Shown: positions 6,757 to 13,534 of the stretch, piece by piece
Position numbering within the stretch: the stretch's first letter is position 1
Layout of the letters: each line of letters starts with the position of its first letter
Assembly (NCBI GenBank): GCA_934590505.1
Contig: CAKTPC010000026.1
Location: forward strand, 1 to 18,907
Reading direction: 5' to 3'
DNA length: 18,907 nucleotides
From: an uncultured Oscillospiraceae bacterium
GTDB lineage: Bacteria; Bacillota; Clostridia; Oscillospirales; Oscillospiraceae
The notes under the pieces: model-generated
What the model saw: the letters and a program-made list of their open reading frames with translations, nothing else
The model's database searches: none
Told to the model about the DNA's origin: nothing
Translations under genes and position numbers: made by a program

Positions 6757-9123
6757 ATGGACGAAAGAAAAACCGCCCCGGCGACTGAGCAAGAGCTCGC
6801 CACAATGGACGCGTATTGGCGCGCTTCGAACTACCTGTCGGCCTGCCAGCTCTATCTGCTGGATGATCCGCTTCTCCAGAAGCCGCTCACCGAGGAGAGC
6901 ATCAAGAAAAAGATCGTCGGCCATTGGGGCACCGTTCCCGGCCAGAACTTCATTTACACTCACCTCAACCGCGTTATAAAGAAATACGACCTCGATATGA
7001 TCTACGTCTCCGGCCCGGGTCACGGCGGCAACGCCATGGTCGCGCAGGACTGGCTCGACGGCAGCTATCAGGAGGTCTATCCGAACATCTCCCGCGACAA
7101 GGAGGGCATGCAGAAGCTCTTCAAGCAGTTCTCCTTCCCCGGCGGCATCCCGTCGCACGTCGCGCCTGAGACTCCCGGCTCCATCAACGAGGGCGGCGAG
7201 CTCGGCTATTCGCTCGCGCACTCCTTCGGTGCCGTCACCGATAACCCCGGCCTGATTGCCGCCTGCGTTGTGGGCGACGGCGAGGCCGAGACCGGCCCGC
7301 TTGCCACCTCTTGGCACCTCAATAAGTTCATCAACGCCAAGACTGACGGCGCAGTGCTCCCGATCCTGCACCTCAACGGCTATAAGATAGCGAACCCCAC
7401 TCTCTTCGCCCGCATCTCCCATGAGGAGCTGGAGGACTTCTTCCGCGGCTGCGGCTGGGAGCCGCACTTCGTCGAGGGCAGGGACCCCGCCGTTATGCAC
7501 CGTCTCATGGCTGACACGCTCGATGAGTGCATCGAGGAAATTTTCACCTTCCAGAAGGAAGCGCGAGAGAACGGCAGCACCGTCCGCCCGCGCTGGCCGA
7601 TGATCGTCCTGCGCAGCCCGAAGGGTTGGACCGGCCCGGCGTATGTCGACGGCCTCAAGGTCGAGGACTATTGGCGCGCGCATCAGGTCCCCATCCAGCC
7701 CGACTCCCCCGAGCATATCCGCCAGATCGAGGAGTGGCTGAAGTCCTACCGCCCCGAGGAGCTGTTCGATGAAAACGGCGTACCCGTGCAGGAGCTGCTC
7801 GACTTCCCGCCCAAGGGCACGCGCCGCATGGGCGCAAACCCGCACGCCAACGGCGGCCTGCTTCTGAAGGATCTTCGCATGCCGGACTTCCGCGAGTACG
7901 GTGTGGACGTCACCTACCCCGGCGCAGTTGAGGCGCAGGACATGTCCGTCCTCGGCACCTTCGTGCGCGATATATATAAGCTCAATGAAAAGGAGCGCAG
8001 CTTCCGCTCCTTCGGCCCGGATGAAACAAACTCCAACCGTCTCTCCGCCGTGTTCGATGCTACCGACAGAGCTTGGGACGGCGAAGCCTACGACACTGAT
8101 GACCATCTTGCTCCCGACGGCAGAGTCATGGACTCCATGCTCTCCGAGCACGTCTGCGAGGGTCTGCTCGAAGGTTATCTGCTGACCGGCCGCCACGGCT
8201 TCTTCAACAGCTATGAGGCCTTCATCCGCATCGTCGACTCCATGTTCTCCCAGCACGCCAAGTGGCTCAAGGTCTGCAACCAGCTGCCCTGGCGTCAGAA
8301 GATCGCGTCGCTCAACTATGTGCTCGCATCGAACGTTTGGCAGCAGGACCACAACGGCTTCACGCATCAGGATCCCGGCTTCCTCGACCATGTTGCGAAC
8401 AAGAAGGCCGACGTCGTCCGCCTCTACCTGCCCCCGGATGCGAACTGCCTGCTCAGCTGCTTTGACCACTGCATCCGCTCCAGAAACTATGTCAACGTGA
8501 TCGTCGCCTCCAAGCACCCGCGTCCCCAGTGGCTGACCATGGAGCAGGCCGTCAAGCACTGCACTCAGGGCATCGGCATCTGGCAGTGGGCGTCCACCGA
8601 CAAGGGTGAGGAGCCCGATATCGTCATGGCCTGCTGCGGCGATACACCTACGCTTGAAACTCTTGCCGCCGTCACCATCCTGCGCGAGGCCTTCCCGGAG
8701 CTGCGCATCCGCGTCGTCAACGTCGTTGACCTCATGCGTCTGCAGAGCAACGAGCAGCACCCGCACGGGCTGTCTCAGGTCGAGTATGACTCGCTCTTCA
8801 CCAAGGATAAACCCATAATCTTCGCCTTCCACGGCTATCCCAGCCTTATCCATGAGATGACCTATAAGCGCCACAACAAGAACATCCATGTGCGCGGCTA
8901 CATCGAAGAAGGCACGATCACCACGCCCTTTGACATGCGCGTGCTCAACCGTCTTGACCGCTTCGATCTGGTCATGTCCGCGGTGTATAACCTGCCGCAG
9001 CTCGGCAACCGCGGCGCGTACCTCATCCAGCAGATGAAGGATAAGCTCATTGAGCACAAGCAGTATATCGCGGAGTACGGTCTCGACCTGCCCGAAGTCG
9101 CCGACTGGAAATGGAGCGACTAA
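6757..9123 (+). CDS. xfp: Xylulose-5-phosphate/fructose-6-phosphate phosphoketolase
   Basis: A 788-residue thiamine-diphosphate enzyme, full length for the family. It cleaves xylulose 5-phosphate (and often fructose 6-phosphate) with phosphate to acetyl-phosphate plus glyceraldehyde 3-phosphate (or erythrose 4-phosphate). Visible family motifs are GHWGTVPGQNF (55-65), SGPGHGGNAM (85-94), FPGGIPSHVAPETPGS (127-142), EGGELGYSLAHSFG (145-158) and the cofactor/Mg motif GDGEAETGP (173-181). A near-perfect AAGGAGGT lies 6 nt before the ATG, and codon use suggests strong expression. It is a single-gene unit with its own promoter and terminator. The last 489 bp recur as a broken copy at 12851-13339, 437 bp of it exact. 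Substrate preference cannot be read from the sequence. Confidence 0.96.
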   Translation: MDERKTAPATEQELATMDAYWRASNYLSACQLYLLDDPLLQKPLTEESIKKKIVGHWGTVPGQNFIYTHLNRVIKKYDLDMIYVSGPGHGGNAMVAQDWLDGSYQEVYPNISRDKEGMQKLFKQFSFPGGIPSHVAPETPGSINEGGELGYSLAHSFGAVTDNPGLIAACVVGDGEAETGPLATSWHLNKFINAKTDGAVLPILHLNGYKIANPTLFARISHEELEDFFRGCGWEPHFVEGRDPAVMHRLMADTLDECIEEIFTFQKEARENGSTVRPRWPMIVLRSPKGWTGPAYVDGLKVEDYWRAHQVPIQPDSPEHIRQIEEWLKSYRPEELFDENGVPVQELLDFPPKGTRRMGANPHANGGLLLKDLRMPDFREYGVDVTYPGAVEAQDMSVLGTFVRDIYKLNEKERSFRSFGPDETNSNRLSAVFDATDRAWDGEAYDTDDHLAPDGRVMDSMLSEHVCEGLLEGYLLTGRHGFFNSYEAFIRIVDSMFSQHAKWLKVCNQLPWRQKIASLNYVLASNVWQQDHNGFTHQDPGFLDHVANKKADVVRLYLPPDANCLLSCFDHCIRSRNYVNVIVASKHPRPQWLTMEQAVKHCTQGIGIWQWASTDKGEEPDIVMACCGDTPTLETLAAVTILREAFPELRIRVVNVVDLMRLQSNEQHPHGLSQVEYDSLFTKDKPIIFAFHGYPSLIHEMTYKRHNKNIHVRGYIEEGTITTPFDMRVLNRLDRFDLVMSAVYNLPQLGNRGAYLIQQMKDKLIEHKQYIAEYGLDLPEVADWKWSD
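8635..9123 (+). repeat. Direct repeat, copy 1 (3' end of intact phosphoketolase gene)
   Basis: Positions 8635-9071 are identical to 12851-13287 (437 bp, no differences). The remaining 52 bp to the stop carry four silent third-position changes and a stop-codon change (TAA here, TGA in copy 2). Copies are in the same orientation, offset by 4216 bp. Confidence 0.97.
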
Positions 9124-9148
9124 GCTAATAATCGTCTTTAATTGCAAG

Positions 9149-9178
9149 TCCCGGACGGTTTCAACCGTCCGGGATTTG
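9149..9178 (+). terminator. Terminator after phosphoketolase
   Basis: TCCCGGACGG (9149-9158) pairs with CCGTCCGGGA (9165-9174) around TTTCAA, followed by TTTGTC. The T-tract is weak but the stem is very GC-rich. Confidence 0.7.
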
Positions 9179-9220
9179 TCTATATACGAGCAAAAAACAC
9201 TGTCTTTTTTCCGGTGCATA

Positions 9221-9229
9221 TGTTACAAT
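9221..9229 (+). promoter_or_regulatory. Possible extended -10 promoter of the tetR gene
   Basis: TGT then TACAAT (9224-9229) fits an extended -10 (TGN followed by a 5/6 match). No good -35 is present, which is acceptable for extended -10 promoters. The start codon lies 33 nt downstream. Confidence 0.4.
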
Positions 9230-9261
9230 CGAGACAATACACAAAAACACCGGAGGCAGCC

Positions 9262-9888
9262 ATGAATCAGAGCGATGAAAGAAAGGATAATATTCAGCGC
9301 GTAATTGAGACTGCGCTGGATATGTTCATGGAAAACGGCATTGCCGCGACCAGCATGAACCAGATCGCGCGGAATGTAAACCTCTCTCAGATGTCCCTGT
9401 ACCGCTACTTCGGCAATAAGGAGGAGCTTATCCTCCGGATATGGAAATACGCGCTGACGGAGTTTTACAGATATTTTTATGAAAGGTACGCCGGGGATGA
9501 GAATGCATCAACGGGCTACGAGCGCTTTGTGGCCTGCATGAGGGCTTACTATTCCCTGTATGAGGAGTTCCCGAACTGGTATAAATACACGCATGAGATG
9601 TTCACCTATCGCTTCAGCCACGACGAGGCCGCTGAGCGCGGGATGAGCAGCGTTTTCTGGAGCCATTACGACAAGGAGATACCGATCCCGGCGCTCAAGG
9701 CGCTCAAGGACGGCGTGGAGGACGGCTCCATAAGGAAAGATATAAACATCTATGCCATTTATCAGATCCTTCTCAACGCTTTCACCGGCGTCACTCTGTA
9801 CGAAAATATCTCCTTCGGCGTCGCCCCGGAAACCATCGTGCATATGACCGCTTCGCTCATATCAAAATATATAAAAAGCGAGCAGTAA
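9262..9888 (+). CDS. TetR/AcrR family transcriptional regulator
   Basis: A 208-residue protein with a TetR-type N-terminal DNA-binding domain: helices over residues 8-24, then the helix-turn-helix GIAATSMNQIARNVNLSQMSLYRYFGNKEEL (26-56, family-typical ending YRYFGNKEEL). The rest is an all-helical ligand-binding and dimer domain rich in aromatic residues. CGGAGG lies 5 nt before the ATG at 9262; an open frame continues upstream to 9142 but across the phosphoketolase terminator. Neighbours are phosphoketolase upstream and a Crp/Fnr regulator and oleate hydratase downstream. TetR proteins often sit next to the gene they repress, so oleate hydratase, responding to a fatty acid, is a reasonable but unproven target. 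Confidence 0.88.
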   Translation: MNQSDERKDNIQRVIETALDMFMENGIAATSMNQIARNVNLSQMSLYRYFGNKEELILRIWKYALTEFYRYFYERYAGDENASTGYERFVACMRAYYSLYEEFPNWYKYTHEMFTYRFSHDEAAERGMSSVFWSHYDKEIPIPALKALKDGVEDGSIRKDINIYAIYQILLNAFTGVTLYENISFGVAPETIVHMTASLISKYIKSEQ

Positions 9889-9953
9889 GTTTGTTAAAAA
9901 ATACGAAATCTTTTGTGGGTCAGAAATATGCAAGGTTTATGTAACTTTTGGTA

Positions 9954-10023
9954 CAGAACTCAGCGAGATGTCTGATAAAATATAGACATCATGTCGCTGC
10001 TTGTCGAGTTCTGATATTTTTTT
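9954..10023 (+). terminator. Large bulged hairpin with T-tract between tetR and crp
   Basis: CAGAACTC (9954-9961) pairs with GAGTTCTG (10006-10013). Inside, AGCGA and GATGTCT (9962-9973) pair with AGACATC (9984-9990) and TCGCT (9994-9998), leaving ATG and GCTTGTC as bulges. Seven T residues follow at 10017-10023. It is a plausible terminator for the tetR transcript, though the bulges make it weaker than others here. Confidence 0.5.
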
Positions 10024-10028
10024 AACGT

Positions 10029-10053
10029 CAGATGTTAATATACTTAACATCTG
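10029..10053. promoter_or_regulatory. Inverted-repeat operator upstream of the Crp/Fnr gene
   Basis: CAGATGTTAA (10029-10038) and TTAACATCTG (10044-10053) form a perfect 10-bp inverted repeat with spacer TATAC. The spacer and next base make TATACT (10039-10044), a 5/6 match to a -10 box, so a bound protein would cover the promoter. The size and two-fold symmetry fit a Crp/Fnr-type dimer, suggesting autoregulation by the gene that starts 43 nt downstream. Confidence 0.5.
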
Positions 10054-10095
10054 TTAGAAGTCCTAACCATCGCAAAGAACGAGGTGTGACAACAT

Positions 10096-10779
10096 ATGCA
10101 GTGTACAAAAGAAGTGATCTCCATTCTCCCGTTCTGGCCGTCTCTGTCGGAGCAGCAGAAGCAGCAGTTTGAGTCCGGTCTGCTGTATAAGCGCTGCCGC
10201 GCCGGGGAGTCCCTCACCTTTTCCGGCGAGAAAAAGGACGGGATGCTGATAGTTCTGCACGGCGTTATCCGGGTCTATATGGTATCCGGTATCGGCAGAG
10301 AAGTGACGATCCTCATCATGCGCCCCGGCGATGTGTTCAACATCCTCACCGCCGACTGCGCCCGTCCCGGAGATATAATGCCGCAGCTTCAGGCAATGAG
10401 CGACGCCGCCGTTGCTCATATACGCCGCGCGGAGCTTTCGCGCCTGGCATACGGCTGCCCGGCAGCAGCGGAGTATATTATCGAGACGTCCTCCCGCAAC
10501 GCTCAGGACATTCTGAATAACATCAATGAGTATTTCTTCTGTCCTCTGCGCTCGAAGATCGCCGGGTTCCTGCTGAAAATATCCATGCAGCAGAACGGCG
10601 ACTGCGCCCTTATCACTCATGAGGACATTGCAAACCACCTCGGCACGACCAGAGAGGTCGTCAGCCGTGAGATAAAATACCTGCGGCACACGGGGCTCAT
10701 CAAGTCCGGCCGCGGCAGGATCACACTGCTTGACAGGTCGGGACTGAGGGCTCTCGCAGGACGCTCAGGGGAGGAGTGA
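10096..10779 (+). CDS. Crp/Fnr family transcriptional regulator
   Basis: A 227-residue regulator. Residues 15-115 form the cyclic-nucleotide-binding-type beta barrel (GESLTFSGEKKDGMLIVLHG, then MRPGDVFNIL), a long dimer helix follows (124-145), and residues 150-215 hold the winged helix with recognition region THEDIANHLGTTREVVSREI. Cysteines lie at 3, 34, 88, 121, 149 and 170, not in the N-terminal spacing of oxygen-sensing FNR. The residues that bind cAMP in CRP are not evident, so the signal is unknown. GAGGTG lies 9 nt before the ATG. The gene stands 88 nt upstream of oleate hydratase on the same strand with no strong terminator between, so it may be co-transcribed with it or control it. 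Confidence 0.88.
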   Translation: MQCTKEVISILPFWPSLSEQQKQQFESGLLYKRCRAGESLTFSGEKKDGMLIVLHGVIRVYMVSGIGREVTILIMRPGDVFNILTADCARPGDIMPQLQAMSDAAVAHIRRAELSRLAYGCPAAAEYIIETSSRNAQDILNNINEYFFCPLRSKIAGFLLKISMQQNGDCALITHEDIANHLGTTREVVSREIKYLRHTGLIKSGRGRITLLDRSGLRALAGRSGEE

Positions 10780-10814
10780 CCGCCCCGGAGTCTCCCACGC
10801 GTTTATTCTGTACA

Positions 10815-10835
10815 TTTCATTGCGCCGCAATGAAA
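10815..10835. promoter_or_regulatory. 21-bp palindrome upstream of oleate hydratase
   Basis: TTTCATTGCG (10815-10824) and CGCAATGAAA (10826-10835) are perfect inverted arms around one central C. It ends 32 nt before the oleate hydratase start codon. A weak -10 (TAAAAT, 10841-10846) lies just downstream, so a bound regulator would cover the -35 region. Its arms differ from the repeat at 10029-10053, which points to a different regulator, for example the nearby TetR protein. Confidence 0.5.
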
Positions 10836-10867
10836 ACACATAAAATCAAATTTTGGGAGGAACAGTC

Positions 10868-12658
10868 ATGTATTACAGCAACGGCAACTACGAAGCATTC
10901 GCGCGCCCCGAAAAGCCCGAAGGAATTGAAAAGAAGCACGCCGTGATAATCGGCGGCGGCCTTGCCGGCCTCGCGGCGGCCTGCTTCCTCGTCCGCGACG
11001 CCCAGATGCCCGGCGAGAACATCACTGTCATGGAGGATATGCCCGTGGCCGGCGGTGCCTGCGACGGTATCCTGAACATCGACAAGGGCTTTATCATCCG
11101 CGGCGGCCGCGAGATGGAAAACCACTTTGAGTGTCTCTGGGATCTGTTCAGAAGCATCCCCTCTATCGAGACGGAAGGCGTATCCGTTCTGGATGAATAC
11201 TACTGGCTCAACAAGCACGACCCCAACTATTCTCTCTGCCGTGTGACCGAGAAGCGCGGCAAGGACGCACATACCGACGGCGAGTTCGGTCTGTCCGACG
11301 CCGCCTGCATGGAGATAATGAAGCTCTTCTTTATGAAGGACGAGGATCTCTACGGCAAGGCCATCAACGAAATATGGACTGACGAGGTGTTCAACTCCAA
11401 CTTCTGGACGTACTGGCGCACGATGTTTGCCTTCAAGGATGAGCACAGCGCTCTCGAAGTCAAGAAGTACGTCCACCGCTTCATCCACCACATCGGCGGT
11501 CTGCCCACGCTCAAGGCGCTGAAGTTCACGAAGTACAATCAGTATGAATCCATGATCCTCCCGATGATAAAGTACCTGCGCGGCCACGGCGTCAACTTCA
11601 TGTTCAGCACCACCGGCACCAATGTTATATTCGACATCAACCATGCCCGCAAGGTCGCCACAAAGATAGAATATCTTGAAAAGGGCGAGCCCAAGTCCAT
11701 GGACATCGATGAGAACACCCTTGTGTTCTTCACCAACGGCTCCAACTGCTCCAACGCCACCATCGGCGACCATCACACCGCCCCCGGCTTTGACACCTCC
11801 GTCGGCGACAGCTGGAAGATGTGGCAGAACATCGCCCGTCAGGATCCCAGCTTCGGCCATCCGGATGAGTTCCTCAAGGATCCTGAGCTCACCCAGTGGG
11901 AGTCCGCAACGCTCACCACACTCGACGAAGAGATCATCCCCTACATGGAAGCCATCTGCAAGCGCGACGTCAGAAGCGGCAAGGTCGCGACCGGCGGCAT
12001 CGTCACGGCGCGCGACTCCGGCTGGCTCATGAGCTGGACTGTCAACCGTCAGCCGCACTTCAAGGTGCAGCCCAAGGATCAGTGCGTCGTCTGGATATAC
12101 GGCCTGTACACCAGCCGCATGGGCGACTACGTCAAGAAGCGCATGCGCGACTGCACCGGCGAAGAGATCGCCCGCGAGTGGCTGTACCACATCGGCGTAC
12201 CCGTGGAGCGCATCGACGAGCTGGCCGCGAAGAGCTGCAACTGCGTGCCTGTTATGATGCCCAGAGTCACCACCTACTTCATCTGCCGTCATAAGGGCGA
12301 TCGCCCCGACGTTGTCCCCAACGGCGTTGTCAACTTCGCCTTCCTCGGCAACCACGCCGAGACCTTCCGTGACACCGTGTTCACCACCGAGTACTCCGTG
12401 CGTACCGCGATGGAAGCCGTCTACACGCTCTGCCATGTCGACCGCGGCGTACCTGAGGTGTTCAACTCCGTCTATGACGTGCGTGTCCTCATGCAGAGCA
12501 CGAAGAAGCTTATGGACGGCCGCCGTCTGACCGACATGAAGCTGCCGCTTCCCAAGTTCATCACGAAACCCGTCATCCGCGCAATACTCAAGAAGGTCGA
12601 CAATACCGAGATCGGCACACTCCTGCGCCGCTACGACATGGTCGATTTCGATCTCTAA
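10868..12658 (+). CDS. ohyA: Oleate hydratase (myosin-cross-reactive antigen family)
   Basis: A 596-residue FAD-dependent enzyme that adds water to the cis-9 double bond of free oleic (and linoleic) acid, giving 10-hydroxy acids. It is generally peripheral to the membrane. The dinucleotide motif is IIGGGLAGLAAACFLVRD (residues 27-44). The family hallmark GGREMENHFECLWDLFRSIPS (with ECLWDLFRSIP unbroken) follows, and a further FAD-side motif is FTNGSNCSNATIGDHH. Length is normal (about 560-650). ATG at 10868 is chosen because GGGAGG lies 7 nt upstream; an earlier TTG in frame overlaps that site. In gut bacteria the role is usually detoxification of unsaturated fatty acids. A terminator follows. 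Two regulator genes precede it on the same strand. Confidence 0.95.
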   Translation: MYYSNGNYEAFARPEKPEGIEKKHAVIIGGGLAGLAAACFLVRDAQMPGENITVMEDMPVAGGACDGILNIDKGFIIRGGREMENHFECLWDLFRSIPSIETEGVSVLDEYYWLNKHDPNYSLCRVTEKRGKDAHTDGEFGLSDAACMEIMKLFFMKDEDLYGKAINEIWTDEVFNSNFWTYWRTMFAFKDEHSALEVKKYVHRFIHHIGGLPTLKALKFTKYNQYESMILPMIKYLRGHGVNFMFSTTGTNVIFDINHARKVATKIEYLEKGEPKSMDIDENTLVFFTNGSNCSNATIGDHHTAPGFDTSVGDSWKMWQNIARQDPSFGHPDEFLKDPELTQWESATLTTLDEEIIPYMEAICKRDVRSGKVATGGIVTARDSGWLMSWTVNRQPHFKVQPKDQCVVWIYGLYTSRMGDYVKKRMRDCTGEEIAREWLYHIGVPVERIDELAAKSCNCVPVMMPRVTTYFICRHKGDRPDVVPNGVVNFAFLGNHAETFRDTVFTTEYSVRTAMEAVYTLCHVDRGVPEVFNSVYDVRVLMQSTKKLMDGRRLTDMKLPLPKFITKPVIRAILKKVDNTEIGTLLRRYDMVDFDL

Positions 12659-12713
12659 AGTCCTCCCGCCAGTTTCCCCCGGTTTAATTTCCATTACCCT
12701 CGCATAAGAAATG

Positions 12714-12757
12714 GGTGCAGCCCTCCGAACCGGAGGGTCTGCACCTGTTTTTTATTT
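12714..12757 (+). terminator. Terminator after oleate hydratase
   Basis: GGTGCAG-CCCTCCG (12714-12727) pairs with CGGAGGG and CTGCACC (12731-12745), with one bulged T and loop AAC, followed by TGTTTTTTATTTTT. A clear rho-independent terminator. Confidence 0.88.
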
Positions 12758-12838
12758 TTGAGCAGGGCACTTAAATTTCACAATCAGGAACATTTTCCCT
12801 CTATCTTACGTCTAAAGCATATACGGCAAAGGATGATA

Positions 12839-13339
12839 CCCGATATTAAATGCGGCGATACACCTACGCTTGAAACTCTTGCCGCCGTCACCATCCTGCG
12901 CGAGGCCTTCCCGGAGCTGCGCATCCGCGTCGTCAACGTCGTTGACCTCATGCGTCTGCAGAGCAACGAGCAGCACCCGCACGGGCTGTCTCAGGTCGAG
13001 TATGACTCGCTCTTCACCAAGGATAAACCCATAATCTTCGCCTTCCACGGCTATCCCAGCCTTATCCATGAGATGACCTATAAGCGCCACAACAAGAACA
13101 TCCATGTGCGCGGCTACATCGAAGAAGGCACGATCACCACGCCCTTTGACATGCGCGTGCTCAACCGTCTTGACCGCTTCGATCTGGTCATGTCCGCGGT
13201 GTATAACCTGCCGCAGCTCGGCAACCGCGGCGCGTACCTCATCCAGCAGATGAAGGATAAGCTCATTGAGCACAAGCAGTATATCGCCGAGTACGGCCTT
13301 GACCTGCCCGAAGTCGCCGACTGGAAGTGGAGCGACTGA
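12839..13339 (+). pseudogene. Truncated 3' copy of the phosphoketolase gene
   Basis: From 12851 to the TGA at 13339 this encodes the last 162 residues of phosphoketolase (CGDTPTLETL to VADWKWSD), identical in protein to the intact gene at 6757. The catalytic N-terminal and middle domains are absent. No ribosome binding site precedes it, and the open frame reaches back only to a TTG inside the oleate hydratase terminator. Just left of the identical block, CCCGATAT (12839-12846) also occurs in the intact gene at 8614-8621. It encodes PDI in frame, with 9 nt missing between, so degraded homology may extend a little further left. It is a non-functional remnant, or the product of recombination or gene conversion with the intact gene. 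An assembly error should be excluded. Confidence 0.9.
12851..13339 (+). repeat. Direct repeat, copy 2 (phosphoketolase remnant)
   Basis: Positions 12851-13287 are identical to 8635-9071; differences occur only from 13288 to the stop. Together the copies bracket the tetR-crp-ohyA block as direct repeats, so recombination between them would remove exactly 4216 bp and leave one intact phosphoketolase gene. Confidence 0.97.
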
Positions 13340-13372
13340 TTTTGTCAAAGAACCAAAAGTTCTTTGACAAAA
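13340..13372 (+). terminator. Hairpin directly after the phosphoketolase remnant
   Basis: TTTTGTCAAAGAAC (13340-13353) pairs perfectly with GTTCTTTGACAAAA (13359-13372) around CAAAA, starting on the base after the stop codon. There is no clean T-tract beyond the stem itself. It was perhaps the original terminator of a complete gene copy. Confidence 0.55.
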
Positions 13373-13406
13373 GGAAACTCTGCGAGGCTTTCTGGTATTA
13401 TTTTAC

Positions 13407-13441
13407 AATCCCCTCGAACGGCAACGCCGTTCGAGGGGATT
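13407..13441. repeat. 16-bp perfect hairpin between convergent units
   Basis: AATCCCCTCGAACGGC (13407-13422) pairs perfectly with 13426-13441 around AAC. No T-tract follows on either strand. A short imperfect palindrome (AAACTC TGCG AGGCTTT, 13375-13391) lies before it. The role is unknown; a processing site or back-up terminator is possible. Confidence 0.6.
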
Positions 13442-13455
13442 ACTATAATGCAAAA

Positions 13456-13493
13456 ATAACGGTCACATTCCATTTCTGGAATGTGACCGTTAT
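13456..13493 (-). terminator. Terminator of ppdK
   Basis: ATAACGGTCACATTCCA (13456-13472) pairs perfectly with 13477-13493 around a 4-nt loop. Read on the minus strand, the 17-bp stem is followed by TTTTTG, the normal layout for ending the ppdK transcript, whose stop is 42 nt upstream. Confidence 0.8.
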
Positions 13494-13534
13494 AATTAAA
13501 TCTGGTGTTTTTCAGGCACTTTTAAGCGTCTGAA

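Noticed and set aside
6634..9219. 861-residue open frame antisense to phosphoketolase
   Set aside because: It is a shadow of a strongly codon-biased GC-rich gene, spans the gene's terminator, and has no recognisable domain or start signal.
9176..9238. TTGTCT ... AGACAA as a TetR operator
   Set aside because: The half-sites are about 50 bp apart and only 6 bp long, too far for one operator, and they occur easily by chance.
10817..12694. 625-residue open frame antisense to oleate hydratase
   Set aside because: It is a shadow frame over a clear oleate hydratase and runs into the flanking intergenic DNA.
9262..12757. tetR-crp-ohyA block as a classical transposon
   Set aside because: No transposase, integrase or terminal inverted repeats are visible; only the direct phosphoketolase repeats bracket it.
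12758..12850. N-terminal extension that would turn the phosphoketolase remnant into a 193-residue gene
   Set aside because: The start would be a TTG inside the oleate hydratase terminator with no ribosome binding site; the extension matches no known protein pattern.
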